Shown here piece by piece: positions 17,711 to 26,836 of a DNA stretch of 64,000 nt (the first letter of the stretch is position 1; each line of letters begins with the position of its first letter). The stretch is from JBBQYD01 sp942493075 (lineage in GTDB: Bacteria; Verrucomicrobiota; Verrucomicrobiia; Limisphaerales; UBA8199): contig OW818681.1 of the NCBI GenBank assembly GCA_942493075.1, positions 1 to 64,000 of the forward strand. Reading direction: 5' to 3'. The notes under the pieces are model-generated. The model saw nothing but the letters and a program-made list of their open reading frames with translations. It was not told the origin of the DNA and made no database searches. Made by a program: the position numbers and the translations under genes.

Positions 17711-18406
17711 ATGAAACATTTTGGGAAAGCCCGAAAGGCGGCCTACAAGCTGATCCTGTTCTCCCTGATTGTCGTGGGGCTGATCCTGGCTACCGGCATT
17801 ATCGCCACTCTGTTTGGCGGTTTTGTGGTGGCCGTTACGCCGTTTCTGATTGTCCTCTGGCTGCTTTTCGCGGTGTTTACTCTGTATTTTTTCCGCGATC
17901 CAAACGCTCGCGTCCCCATCGGCAGCCGCCTGGTGATCGCACCCGCTCATGGCAAAGTGGATGTGGTGGATACCATGAATGAACCGTTGTTCATGGGAGG
18001 CGAGTGCCAGCGCATTTCCATCTTCCTCTCCGTTATCGATGTTCATGTGCAAAACGCCCCCATTTCCGGCAAAGTAAGCTTCTATAAGTACAGCACCGGC
18101 CAGTTCCTCAATGCGTTGCGCACCGATTCCGCACAGCACAACGAGAACGTTTTGCTCGGCTTCCAGGATCAGCAGGATTCGCGCTTGAAGGTCGGTGTGC
18201 GTTTGATCGCCGGGGTGCTCGCCCGCCGGATCGTTCCTTTCGTTCAGCTCAACGATGAAGTAGCCCGCGGTGATCGTATTGCACTCATCCAGTTCGGCTC
18301 CCGGGCCGATGTGTATCTTCCCGCTCACGCCCGGCTTAAGGTAAAGATCGGCGACCGAGTGGTCGGCGGCGAAACGGTGGTGGCGGAGTTCGTCACTCCC
18401 GAGTAA
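17711..18406 (+). CDS. psd: phosphatidylserine decarboxylase, short type
   Basis: The enzyme turns phosphatidylserine into phosphatidylethanolamine. It cleaves itself at a Gly-Ser bond to make the pyruvoyl cofactor. The 231-residue product has an N-terminal membrane hairpin (about 11-60), FFRDPNARVP, APAHGKVDVV (78-86), FLSVIDVHVQN with the conserved His, and the cleavage motif FGSR (G196-S197). FGSR instead of the E. coli LGST is usual in the short bacterial/archaeal-like Psd class. The ATG at 17711 is preferred; a TTG lies three codons upstream. pssA, which makes its substrate, follows after 13 bases. Confidence 0.92.
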   Translation: MKHFGKARKAAYKLILFSLIVVGLILATGIIATLFGGFVVAVTPFLIVLWLLFAVFTLYFFRDPNARVPIGSRLVIAPAHGKVDVVDTMNEPLFMGGECQRISIFLSVIDVHVQNAPISGKVSFYKYSTGQFLNALRTDSAQHNENVLLGFQDQQDSRLKVGVRLIAGVLARRIVPFVQLNDEVARGDRIALIQFGSRADVYLPAHARLKVKIGDRVVGGETVVAEFVTPE

Positions 18407-18419
18407 ATGAGGCGCAACC

Positions 18420-19268
18420 ATGCCCGACAATCCCCAACCCGCAGCGGAGCCCAAGCTTAAAATCTATTTCCTGCCGAACCTGCTCACAGCCGGCAACCTG
18501 TTCTGCGGTTTCGTCGCGCTCACCAAAATTGTCGAGGCCGATCTCGCCCACGATAATTACCACCAGATCAAGCTCGCCCTCGGGTTCATTCTCCTGGCCT
18601 GCATCTTCGACCTATTTGACGGACGCGTTGCCCGCATGGGCGGCGTGGAGAGCCCGTTCGGACGCGAGTTTGATTCTTTGGCAGACCTGATCTCTTTCGG
18701 GGCAGCTCCCGCTTTCCTGGTGCACCGCGTGGTGTTGCGGGATGTATTCGTGGGCCGTCCCGAGCTCGGCTGGTTTATCGCCTCCATTTACCTGATTTGC
18801 GGCGCATTCCGCCTGGCTCGTTTTAATTGCATCGCCAGCCAAGCCGGCACTGGAGGGGGGAAGGAGTTCCTTGGATTCCCCATACCATCGGCGGCGGGAT
18901 TGGTGGCGTCACTGACGCTGCTCATTATTCAGCTCAATGAGAAGGAGCGGAGCCTTGGCAATTGGAAGTACCTGCTCGTTATCGTTCTGCTTTTCCTCTC
19001 CGCAATGATGGTAAGCACGGTGAAGTACCCGACCTTCAAAGGCCTGGGTCTGCGCTCAACCAGCACATTTGTGAAAGCCATCCTGGCATCGCTTTGCGTC
19101 GGGTTCATCCTCGTCTTTCGCGACATGATCCTCTTTTACGTGCTGCCGGCCTTCTTCACGGCCTATTTGCTCTACGGCTTCGTTCGTCCCCGCATATCCA
19201 AAACCATGCGAAAAGGGATTGAGGAGGACGATGAAGAGGAGGAATCGGGGCACATCCGCCCCGGATAA
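18420..19268 (+). CDS. pssA: CDP-diacylglycerol--serine O-phosphatidyltransferase
   Basis: PssA makes phosphatidylserine from CDP-diacylglycerol and serine in the inner membrane. The 282-residue product carries the CDP-alcohol phosphotransferase signature (Dx2DGx2AR, then Gx3Dx3D) in FDLFDGRVARM followed by FGREFDSLADLISFG, and about eight hydrophobic segments. The C-terminus is very acidic (EEDDEEEESG). Together with psd 13 bases upstream it forms the two-step route to phosphatidylethanolamine. Confidence 0.93.
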   Translation: MPDNPQPAAEPKLKIYFLPNLLTAGNLFCGFVALTKIVEADLAHDNYHQIKLALGFILLACIFDLFDGRVARMGGVESPFGREFDSLADLISFGAAPAFLVHRVVLRDVFVGRPELGWFIASIYLICGAFRLARFNCIASQAGTGGGKEFLGFPIPSAAGLVASLTLLIIQLNEKERSLGNWKYLLVIVLLFLSAMMVSTVKYPTFKGLGLRSTSTFVKAILASLCVGFILVFRDMILFYVLPAFFTAYLLYGFVRPRISKTMRKGIEEDDEEEESGHIRPG

Positions 19269-19279
19269 ACACGAGTGCA

Positions 19280-19969
19280 ATGGAGGAGATTCATTCCATC
19301 ATACTGGCTGGCATCACGGGTGTAGTCGCCGGGTTTTTACTCTCAATCCCGGTCGGACCAATCGCCTTGACAATTATCAACGAGGGCGCCCGGCGCGGGC
19401 TCAAATGGGCCATCATGATCTCGCTTGGCGCCACCACGATGGAAGTCATCTATTGCTTTATCGCGTTCACCGGGTTCGCCTCCTTCTTCACGCGCGGCTA
19501 CGTCAAAGCCATCATGGAGCTCTGCAGCTTTGTGTTCATGCTGTTTCTAGGTATCAAGTTCCTCGTCGCCCGATCTGTCACCGATCCGGTCCATCTGAGC
19601 ACCGCTGCTGATCGCTTTGAGGTGCGCGTTGAGGAAAAGTTCAAGCCGCACTCAGCATTCATGACCGGCCTCGTTCGAGTGCTGGGCAACGTAGGTGTGC
19701 TGGTATTCTGGGTGATTATCGCCGCCAACCTCATCTCCCGCGAATGGGTCACCCCGGACTGGACCGGCAAGCTCGCCTGCGTAGCAGGGGTCGCCGTGGG
19801 CACCGCCTGCTGGTTCCTGGGCCTGAGCTGGCTTGTCTCCCTCGGGCACGGACGCATGAGCGAATCCACGCTGCTGAAATTGGAGCGCGGCTCGGGGATC
19901 GGCCTGCTTGTGCTGGCAGCCGTCCATGGCGGCACCATCATTTGGCAAATGGCGCGCCACAAGATCTAG
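19280..19969 (+). CDS. LysE-family translocator
   Basis: The 229-residue protein has six predicted transmembrane helices. The first contains the LysE/RhtB pattern (GVVAGFLLSIPVGPIALTII, then a NEGARRG loop). LysE/RhtB proteins export amino acids or their analogues. It starts 12 bases after pssA and may be co-transcribed with the phospholipid genes and the lipoate ligase gene downstream. The exported substrate is not deducible; the family call is firm. Confidence 0.8.
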   Translation: MEEIHSIILAGITGVVAGFLLSIPVGPIALTIINEGARRGLKWAIMISLGATTMEVIYCFIAFTGFASFFTRGYVKAIMELCSFVFMLFLGIKFLVARSVTDPVHLSTAADRFEVRVEEKFKPHSAFMTGLVRVLGNVGVLVFWVIIAANLISREWVTPDWTGKLACVAGVAVGTACWFLGLSWLVSLGHGRMSESTLLKLERGSGIGLLVLAAVHGGTIIWQMARHKI

Positions 19970-19986
19970 CACCTTTCCGATTTCCG

Positions 19987-20682
19987 ATGTCGAAGCAATC
20001 CACTTCCGCCTTTTGCCTGGTCTCAGGCCCGACCGCAGCAGCAGCAAACATGGCCATCGACGAAACGCTGCTCCTGGCAGCCACACGCCTTGCCGCCCCG
20101 GTGTTCAGGCTGTATGCGTGGACCGAACCCGCTGCTACATTCGGTTACTTCCAGAAATATGATGATGTGGAGCGCGCCACGCTGCTGCGTCCCTTAATTC
20201 GACGGCCCACTGGCGGTGGCATTGTTCCCCATGATGCGGATTGGACCTATAGCCTGGCTTTCCCCGTTGGAACACCCTGGTATGAACTGCGCGCAATGGA
20301 AAGCTACGCCCGGGTCCATGGCTGGGTAGCGGCCGCTTTCGCCAAGCTGGGTGTTTCAGCTGAACTGGCCCCTTGCTGCAAGAAAACCATTTCTGGCCAA
20401 TGCTTCATCGGCTACGAGAAGGATGACGTTCTCTGGCACGGACGCAAAATCGCCGGGGCCGCCCAGCGGCGCACCAAGCAGGGCTTGCTCATTCAAGGCT
20501 CGGTACAACCGCCACCGCTTCAGCTCTCTCGCAAGGATTGGGAAACCGCCATGTTCGCCTTGGGCACAGAGCGCGAAGGTTTCGCGTGGACCCCGCTAGA
20601 GTGGGATGAGCCGCTCCAGGCCCACGCCAGCGACCTGGAAACGCACCGCTACTCTGATCCTGCTTTCAACCGCAAACGGTAA
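19987..20682 (+). CDS. lipoate--protein ligase A family protein
   Basis: The 231-residue product has the biotin/lipoate ligase fold: NMAIDETLL at the N-terminus, FGYFQKYDDVE, the conserved RRPTGGGIVPHDADWTYSLAFP (RRxxGGG.xxH), and GRKIAGAAQRRTKQGLLIQGSV, whose KIAG lysine contacts the lipoyl group. These enzymes attach lipoate to E2 and GcvH proteins, or act as amidotransferases or octanoyltransferases (LipM type). I set the start at the ATG at 19987; the open frame runs further upstream inside the LysE gene. Ligase versus octanoyltransferase cannot be decided here. Confidence 0.85.
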   Translation: MSKQSTSAFCLVSGPTAAAANMAIDETLLLAATRLAAPVFRLYAWTEPAATFGYFQKYDDVERATLLRPLIRRPTGGGIVPHDADWTYSLAFPVGTPWYELRAMESYARVHGWVAAAFAKLGVSAELAPCCKKTISGQCFIGYEKDDVLWHGRKIAGAAQRRTKQGLLIQGSVQPPPLQLSRKDWETAMFALGTEREGFAWTPLEWDEPLQAHASDLETHRYSDPAFNRKR

Positions 20683-20686
20683 AGGC

Positions 20687-21931
20687 CTATACCAACTCAG
20701 GTTCGGGCACAGTCCGCCACGGAGTGTGGAGGGGAGTCCCATCTGCGGCTTCCGGATACTCAAAGATGGTGCCTTCGTAATTTCGGATTACGACCCGGTC
20801 AGCGTTGTGACTGAGCACGTAGCCGGGGTTGATCGGAACCTTTCCGCCACCGCCGGGGGCATCAATCACGTATTGAGGCACGGCGTAGCCGGTTGTGTGC
20901 CCGCGGAGTTGCTCCATGATCTCCAAACCGCGCCGCACGCTGGTGCGTAAATGAGCGGAACCCGCGATGAGATCGCACTGATAAATGTAGTACGGCTTCA
21001 CGCGGCACCGGAGCAGCTTCTGCAAATGCAGTTTCATCAATTGCGGCTCGTCGTTGACTCCTCGCAACAGCACGGATTGATTGCCCAGGGGAATCCCGGC
21101 ATCAGCCAGGCGCCCTAACGCATCGCGCACTTCGGTGGTCAATTCGCGCGGATGATTCGAGTGAATGCTGATGAACAGCGGATGGAACTGACGCAGCATC
21201 GCACACAACTCGGGTGTGATACGCTGAGGCAGGAAGACAGGAATGCGCGTGCCGATCCGCAGGAACTCCACATGCGGGATGGCCCGCAAGCGGCTTAGCA
21301 AATGCGCCAGCTTATCATCACTGAAGAGCAGTGGATCGCCGCCGCTCAGCAGGACGTCCCGCACCTCGGGGTGCTGTTGGACATACTCGATCTGACGATC
21401 GAATTCCGGATGGAAATCGTATCCGGTCGCGTTGCTCACCAGCCGTGAGCGGGTGCAATACCGGCAGTAAGCGGCGCAACGATCTGTGACCAGGAACAAC
21501 ACCCGGTCAGGATAACGGTGGACCAGGCCCGGCACCGGAGAATGGGAATCCTCCCCGCAGGGATCACTCATCTCCCAGGGAGCCGTGGTGGTTTCCTCAA
21601 TACGCGGGATCATCTGCCGGCGGATGGGGCAATTCTCATCCGCCGGATCGATCAGGTTGAAAAAGTAGGGCGTAATCGCCAGTGATAACTTGTGGTTGGC
21701 CAGTAACGCACCGGAATATTCTTCCGGCGTTAGGGTCGGCATAAGCCGCTGCAACTGTTCAACGTTGGTTATCCGGTGTTTCAGTTGCCAATGCCAGTCG
21801 TTCCATTGGGATTCAGGGACGTTGGACCAGAAGCCGCGTCCGGCAGAGCGGAAGCTTCTGAAGTGTTCTAACTTTGAGGGACTTGGCGATGGCGGCTCCT
21901 CTCCGCTGCCGGTTGCTGTCTCGTGTTGCAT
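20687..21931 (-). CDS. kamA: lysine 2,3-aminomutase-family radical SAM protein (KamA-like)
   Basis: The enzyme interconverts alpha- and beta-lysine using a 4Fe-4S cluster, S-adenosylmethionine and PLP. The 414-residue product has the radical SAM motif CAAYCRYC (C152, C156, C159), LLSGGDPLLFSDDKL, and the PLP site PGGGGK (K364). Length and the C-terminal extension after PGGGGK fit catabolic KamA better than EpmB (about 340 residues, used with EF-P). No beta-lysine acetyltransferase or epmA gene is beside it. The physiological role, osmolyte synthesis, lysine breakdown or EF-P modification, is open. Its stop is four bases from the convergent lipoate ligase stop. Confidence 0.87.
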   Translation of the reverse strand: MQHETATGSGEEPPSPSPSKLEHFRSFRSAGRGFWSNVPESQWNDWHWQLKHRITNVEQLQRLMPTLTPEEYSGALLANHKLSLAITPYFFNLIDPADENCPIRRQMIPRIEETTTAPWEMSDPCGEDSHSPVPGLVHRYPDRVLFLVTDRCAAYCRYCTRSRLVSNATGYDFHPEFDRQIEYVQQHPEVRDVLLSGGDPLLFSDDKLAHLLSRLRAIPHVEFLRIGTRIPVFLPQRITPELCAMLRQFHPLFISIHSNHPRELTTEVRDALGRLADAGIPLGNQSVLLRGVNDEPQLMKLHLQKLLRCRVKPYYIYQCDLIAGSAHLRTSVRRGLEIMEQLRGHTTGYAVPQYVIDAPGGGGKVPINPGYVLSHNADRVVIRNYEGTIFEYPEAADGTPLHTPWRTVPEPELV

Positions 21932-22072
21932 TTTGCAATTTTCAGTTAGCGAACTATAGAATCGATCTGAGGGGTGTCAAGGAAAGCAACAGAGAAACAA
22001 CGGTATAACGCTGTTGTAAAGCGCTACGCAACAGATGTTTGAGACTAGTTTGACTTTGTGGTAGGAGTTTCC

Positions 22073-22125
22073 CGGTGGGCACTTTGCCCCTCCCAGTTGG
22101 CGGACCTCAGAAGGCAGGCCCACCG
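22073..22125. other. inverted repeat upstream of the PAP2 gene
   Basis: CGGTGGGC at 22073-22080 pairs with GCCCACCG at 22118-22125 (perfect 8 bp), enclosing 37 bases that include a smaller GGGC...GCCC pair. On the plus strand a GGCTTTTT run follows at about 22136-22142, so it could act as a terminator or attenuator ahead of the PAP2 gene, whose ATG is 54 bases further on. It does not match any riboswitch consensus I know. Confidence 0.35.
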
Positions 22126-22179
22126 AGGGCATTCTGGCTTTTTAGTGGTGCTGCGTTATGATGGAGGCAGAAGCACACG

Positions 22180-22926
22180 ATGACTCGTAACGTTTGGCTC
22201 CGAAACCTTATAATAACCACGGCACTCCTGGCCGGGGTTTTATTTCTGTTTGAAAAGACCGAAATCGATATGGCGGTGCAGGATTGGTTCTTTCTGGGCC
22301 AACCGCATCAATGGATGGTGAACGCGAAAGATCCGGCAGCAAAAATCGTTTTCTACACGGGGATAAAAGTCCTGCTGGTTGCTTTCGGCGGGGTCGTGCT
22401 ACTGATCGGGGTCGGGTCCTTTCGCTTCCCTTCGCTTAGACCTTATCGAAGACAGGCCCTGCTCATTGCGCTGTCACTGGCCGTGGTTCCCTCTGTAATC
22501 GCCTTTCTGAAAAGCACCACCAACGTTTACTGGCCGGATCAACTGGAGCGTTACGGCGGGGACAAACCGTATGTTAAGGTTTTTGAATCCTACCCGGAAA
22601 CTTACCATCAAACCAAGAGAGGCCAGGGTTTCCCGGCCGGACATGCCTCCGGGGGATTCGCACTGATGTCGCTCTATTTCGCGTTTGAAACGAGGCGCGG
22701 CAAGCTCCTGGGATTGGCAGCAGGGTTGGCACTTGGGTGGGTTATGGGACTATACCAGATTGCCAAAGGCGCCCATTTTCTGAGCCATACTCTGGTTACG
22801 ATGCTTGGGGCGTGGTTGTTGATCCTGGTTTTATACCGTGTTGTCTTCAGGGGCCGTGAAAGATCATCGGCTCCCCCTTCGAGCATTCCGGTCGCTGTGT
22901 CCGGGATACGCGAGCAGAGTTTCTGA
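22180..22926 (+). CDS. PAP2-family lipid phosphatase (LpxE/PgpB-like)
   Basis: The 248-residue membrane protein has about six hydrophobic helices. PAP2 motifs are present: a KxxxxxxRP-like region is weak, but GFPAGHASGGFALMSLYF matches the PSGH motif, and GAHFLSHTL matches the SRxxxxxH motif with the catalytic-site His and without the usual Arg. Such enzymes remove phosphate from undecaprenyl pyrophosphate, phosphatidylglycerol phosphate or lipid A on the periplasmic side. It lies upstream of an LtaS-like phosphoglycerol transferase, so a role in envelope lipid or glycan metabolism is plausible. The exact substrate is not known. Confidence 0.75.
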   Translation: MTRNVWLRNLIITTALLAGVLFLFEKTEIDMAVQDWFFLGQPHQWMVNAKDPAAKIVFYTGIKVLLVAFGGVVLLIGVGSFRFPSLRPYRRQALLIALSLAVVPSVIAFLKSTTNVYWPDQLERYGGDKPYVKVFESYPETYHQTKRGQGFPAGHASGGFALMSLYFAFETRRGKLLGLAAGLALGWVMGLYQIAKGAHFLSHTLVTMLGAWLLILVLYRVVFRGRERSSAPPSSIPVAVSGIREQSF

Positions 22927-23221
22927 GTTTGCTGCGCACGCGCTTCAAGCCTTCAATATTCCGAAGCGGCGTCTCTACAGTATGTTGAGCTGCTGCTAAC
23001 TCGCGCCTCATTCACTGTTCCCCTTTCCACGGTTCGCGTTCAACACCGCACGGTTCGCAGTTTGGGTCAGTTGTGCTACATTCGGAATTGCTAATGGAAA
23101 GCCAGGGTCTGTGCGCCGCAACAGAAAAAGTGTTAGTAAATATTTGAATGATTAATGCCCGGCGCTGGTCTGAAAGCTCATTAATACGGAATTCTTCCGT
23201 GCCGGTTAGATACATTCTTTT

Positions 23222-25216
23222 ATGCAAAGTGACAGTCAGACAAACGTTTCATGGTTGCGCTCTCGGTTCGGTTTCGCCCTGTTCTGGACGGGTGGATTTG
23301 TGCTGGGGTGGACGATTTTGAGAGGCGTTTTGCATGCAAAGTTTGGGCCTGCGGACCAGCCTCTCAATCATGTGCTGCTGGCATTCTTTAGCGGCTTTCA
23401 GCGGGACGTGTTCATGGCCATGTGGTATGCGGTGCCTCTGACGGCTTACCTGTTCCTGGTGCCGGAGCGCATCTGGTCCCATCGCTGGCACCGGCGCTTC
23501 TTCTGGACTGTGGGTGGCATAGGCATGTTTCTGTATCTCTTTTTATTGGTGGTGGAGTTTTTCTTTTTCGAAGAATTCAGATCCCGGTTGAACACAGTGG
23601 CGGTCGATTACTTGATTTATCCTCAGGAAGTCTTCGTGAATATTTGGGAGTCTTATCACACCGGGTTGATACTGGCTCTATGCCTTGTCGCCGCAGTTGG
23701 CTGGCTCTGGCTGGCCATCCGATTGTTTGCGCCCATGTGGTCGATTCCCGCGCCGCGCCGGGGACGGTTGATCGCGGCTGCGGGTTGTCTCACCGTGGCC
23801 CTGGCCTTTTCATTTGGCCTCGGATTACAGACTCCGCGCATCAGCACCAATCGAACGCTCAACGAGATCGCCAATGGCGGTCCCCTTTCTTTTGTTGCTG
23901 CCGCGTGGACCCACCATCTCGATTATTCGGCCTTTTACCAGACAATGGCCAAGGATGAAGCCTACGACCGTGTCCGCCGGCTGCTTGCCGCTCCGAATGC
24001 ACATTTCCTTGAAGATGGGCACTCTCTGCGCCGCGCGATTGATGGAGATCCTCAAAAGCCCCGGCTTAACGTGGTGATTATCCTTGAGGAGAGCTTCGGG
24101 TCGCCCTTTTGGGGGTGCTTGAGTCCGACGAACCGGCCCAATAGCCTAACGCCCCACATGGATCGCCTGGCCACTACCGAGGGCCTGCTTTTTGCCAACA
24201 TCTATGCTTCAGGCAACCGCACGGTGCGAGGAATGGAAGGCGTTCTCTCATCTTTTCCACCGCTGCCCGGGGATTCAATTGTCAAACGACACCTGACCGA
24301 CAACGTGGAAACGCTTGCCCGCGTGCTGCGTCGAGACGGGTACACCAATCTTTTCCTTTACGGAGGGCGCGGCTTATTTGACAGCATGCGCTCCTATGCC
24401 GTGCGGAACGGCTATGACCGTTTTATAGAACAGCACGATTTCCCAAAGCCGACCTTTTCGACAGCCTGGGGAGTATGCGATGAGGATCTGTTCGACCGAG
24501 GCATGCAAGAGTTTCGGCAGTTGTCCGATGCCGGTCAGCCTTTCTTTGCAACGATGCTCACGGTTTCCAACCATCGGCCGTACACTTTTCCGGAGGGGCG
24601 GATCGATGCGCCTCAAGGCAAACGGAAGAGTGTTGTCAAGTATACCGATCACGCGCTGGGAAGGTTCTTTGAGCAGGCTAAGAAGGAGCGCTTTTGGACC
24701 AACACAATATTTGTGGTGGTAGCTGACCACGGAGCGCGCGTCTATGGGAAACAGACGATCCCCATCCATTCTTACGAGATCCCGTTCGTGGTTCTTGGTC
24801 CTGCCGCAGTGAAGTCTCCTGCAAGGATCGATGCGCTGGGATGCTCGCTGGATGTGGCCCCTACGGTTATGGGATTGCTCGGGCGCCCCTACGAGACGGT
24901 CTTCTTCGGTCGCGATCTGTTGCAGACACCGCAAGCGACAGGCAGAGTATTTCTGAACCATAACAGGGACGTAGGAATGCTGGCTCACGAGCGCCTTGTG
25001 GTGCTCGGTTTAATGAAGAACCTGGAGTTTTACACCGGCGAACCGAAGCGTGCGGAAATGATTGAGATGGACGCACAGCCCGGGCCTGCGGAGATGGAGC
25101 TGGCACGGGATTGTATGGCGGTTTATGAGGTGGCGGACGACTTGTATACCAATCAGCGCTACTCTCTCGATTTGCCTTCCAAAGCCTCAAGCCAACTCTC
25201 GTCGGTGCGCAAGTAA
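23222..25216 (+). CDS. LtaS/OpgB-type phosphoglycerol transferase (sulfatase family, membrane-anchored)
   Basis: The 664-residue product has about five N-terminal transmembrane helices (to about residue 205), then an extracytoplasmic sulfatase-fold domain. Alkaline phosphatase-superfamily landmarks are VVIILEESFG (E289/E290 as metal ligands), the nucleophile Thr334 in GNRTVRGMEG, and a C-terminal VVADHGAR. LtaS-like enzymes transfer glycerol phosphate or phosphoethanolamine to glycans or lipids. In Gram-negative phyla the acceptors are usually periplasmic glucans or lipopolysaccharide-like molecules. The region 22927-23221 upstream carries no gene I can support. Confidence 0.85.
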   Translation: MQSDSQTNVSWLRSRFGFALFWTGGFVLGWTILRGVLHAKFGPADQPLNHVLLAFFSGFQRDVFMAMWYAVPLTAYLFLVPERIWSHRWHRRFFWTVGGIGMFLYLFLLVVEFFFFEEFRSRLNTVAVDYLIYPQEVFVNIWESYHTGLILALCLVAAVGWLWLAIRLFAPMWSIPAPRRGRLIAAAGCLTVALAFSFGLGLQTPRISTNRTLNEIANGGPLSFVAAAWTHHLDYSAFYQTMAKDEAYDRVRRLLAAPNAHFLEDGHSLRRAIDGDPQKPRLNVVIILEESFGSPFWGCLSPTNRPNSLTPHMDRLATTEGLLFANIYASGNRTVRGMEGVLSSFPPLPGDSIVKRHLTDNVETLARVLRRDGYTNLFLYGGRGLFDSMRSYAVRNGYDRFIEQHDFPKPTFSTAWGVCDEDLFDRGMQEFRQLSDAGQPFFATMLTVSNHRPYTFPEGRIDAPQGKRKSVVKYTDHALGRFFEQAKKERFWTNTIFVVVADHGARVYGKQTIPIHSYEIPFVVLGPAAVKSPARIDALGCSLDVAPTVMGLLGRPYETVFFGRDLLQTPQATGRVFLNHNRDVGMLAHERLVVLGLMKNLEFYTGEPKRAEMIEMDAQPGPAEMELARDCMAVYEVADDLYTNQRYSLDLPSKASSQLSSVRK

Positions 25217-25315
25217 TTTCCATCAGCCAGGGCATCATGCCTCGAATGTGCCAGGCACCTGTTGAATCTCCTGCCTGTTTGTGGTTTCCTGTGCTCGTTA
25301 ACAAAAGGATTAGCA

Positions 25316-25621
25316 ATGCTGGTGGTGCATGTGCATGTGAAGGTTAAGCCGGAGTTTATTGATGCGTTTCGTGAGGCGACTATCGCCAATGCCAAAGAAA
25401 GTCTGAAGGAACCCGGGGTTGCGCGTTTCGATTGTGTGCAGAGTCAGGAACACCCCGGCACCTTTGTGCTGGTGGAGGCCTACCGCACTTCGGACGCTCC
25501 TGCCGCCCATAAAGAGACCCGCCATTACCAGGCTTGGCGCGACACGGTGGCCCCCATGATGGCGGAGGCGAGGAGCTCAGTGAAATACTCCAACGTCTAT
25601 CCTGACGACGCCCAATTTTAA
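25316..25621 (+). CDS. antibiotic biosynthesis monooxygenase (ABM) domain protein
   Basis: The 101-residue product is a single ABM ferredoxin-like domain: VVHVHVKVKPEFIDAFREAT, CVQSQEHPGTFVLVEAYRT and HKETRHYQAWRDTV. The family includes LsrG (autoinducer-2 processing) and small cofactor-free quinol oxygenases. I chose the ATG at 25316, seven bases after AAAGGA; the open frame extends 18 codons upstream without homology. It starts just before an iron-dependent alcohol dehydrogenase, with six bases between them, so the two probably act together on a small carbonyl compound. The substrate is unknown. Confidence 0.85.
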   Translation: MLVVHVHVKVKPEFIDAFREATIANAKESLKEPGVARFDCVQSQEHPGTFVLVEAYRTSDAPAAHKETRHYQAWRDTVAPMMAEARSSVKYSNVYPDDAQF

Positions 25622-25627
25622 GCGCGT

Positions 25628-26782
25628 ATGGCATTCGAGTTCGCCACAGCACAACGCATCATTTTCGGGCCAGGTGTGGTTCGCCAAACGTGCACACTGG
25701 CTTCGGAGCTTGGGCGGCGTCCACTCCTGGTGACCGGTCGCCGCGTCGAACGAGCTGACCCGGTGCTCACCAGCCTGCGCGCATGTGGCATGGCGCCGGA
25801 GATTTTTCCGGTGGCTGAAGAGCCTTCGACTGAGGTAGTTGAGGCCGGTGTGAAGCACGCGAGGACTTACGGTTGCGACTTGGTGATTGCATGTGGCGGG
25901 GGCAGCGCGCTGGATACCGGTAAAGCGATCGCGGTGATGCTAACGAATCCGGGAGAGTTGCTGGATTACCTGGAAGTCATCGGTCGCGGGCAGGCTATCA
26001 AGCACGCTGCCGCACCGTTCATCGCGATCCCGACGACAGCGGGCACGGGCTCGGAAGCCACGCGCAACGCAGTGCTGGCTTCTGCCGAGCATCGTGTGAA
26101 AGTGAGCCTGCGCAGTCCGCTTATGTTGCCGCGGATTGCTCTGGTGGACCCGGAGCTTACCTACGGATTATCGCCGGATGTCACAGCCTCAACGGGACTT
26201 GATGCGCTGACGCAGCTTTTGGAACCGTTCGTTTGCTCGCGCCCCAACCCGATGGTTGACGCACTTTGCCGTGAAGGATTGGCTCGTGCCGGACGAGCGC
26301 TGCGAAAGGCATGTCAGGAGCCTTCCAATGCGCAGGCCCGTGAGGATATGGCACTGGCGTCCTTATTTGGGGGTATTGCCCTTGCGAACGCCGGCCTGGG
26401 TGCGGTGCACGGTTTCGCGGGGCCTATTGGAGGAATGTTTCCAGCACCGCATGGGGCCGTATGCGCGGCGTTACTGCCGCATGCTTGTCGGGTCAACATT
26501 CGGGCGTTGCAAAAACGCCAGCCCGGCAGCCGGGTGCTAGAGCGTTACGCGGAGGCCGCCGCGATTCTCACCGGACGGCCCGGAGCAGACTTTGAGGAAT
26601 TGATTCAATACCTGGCCGATTTGGTTGATGATCTGGGAATCCCCAGACTCCGTGCCTATTCCCTGCAAGAAACGGATGTTCCCAAGGTGGTGGAAAAAGC
26701 GATGGTCGCCAGCAGCATGAAAGCGAATCCAATCGTTCTCACTCGGGAGGAGCTGATGGAGATATTAGAAGCGGCCAGGTAG
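25628..26782 (+). CDS. iron-containing (group III) alcohol dehydrogenase
   Basis: The 384-residue product shows the GGGSALDTGKAIAV nucleotide-binding motif (GGGSxxDxxK), the IPTTAGTGSEATRNAVL motif, and metal-binding histidines in GAVHGFAGPIGGMFPAPHGAVCA. These NAD(P)-dependent enzymes reduce aldehydes or oxidise alcohols; maleylacetate reductase and lactaldehyde reductase are relatives. It follows the ABM-domain gene by six bases. The pairing with a small oxygenase suggests oxidation of an aromatic or short-chain compound, but that is inference. Confidence 0.87.
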   Translation: MAFEFATAQRIIFGPGVVRQTCTLASELGRRPLLVTGRRVERADPVLTSLRACGMAPEIFPVAEEPSTEVVEAGVKHARTYGCDLVIACGGGSALDTGKAIAVMLTNPGELLDYLEVIGRGQAIKHAAAPFIAIPTTAGTGSEATRNAVLASAEHRVKVSLRSPLMLPRIALVDPELTYGLSPDVTASTGLDALTQLLEPFVCSRPNPMVDALCREGLARAGRALRKACQEPSNAQAREDMALASLFGGIALANAGLGAVHGFAGPIGGMFPAPHGAVCAALLPHACRVNIRALQKRQPGSRVLERYAEAAAILTGRPGADFEELIQYLADLVDDLGIPRLRAYSLQETDVPKVVEKAMVASSMKANPIVLTREELMEILEAAR

Positions 26783-26836
26783 TAACGGCAATTCTACCCT
26801 TTTTACTTTGGTGGCGAATTGCTAGCTTCCGCGCTC

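Noticed and set aside
22071..22142. Known riboswitch (fluoride, c-di-GMP, SAM)
   Set aside because: The conserved core bases of these classes are not present; only simple stems are visible.
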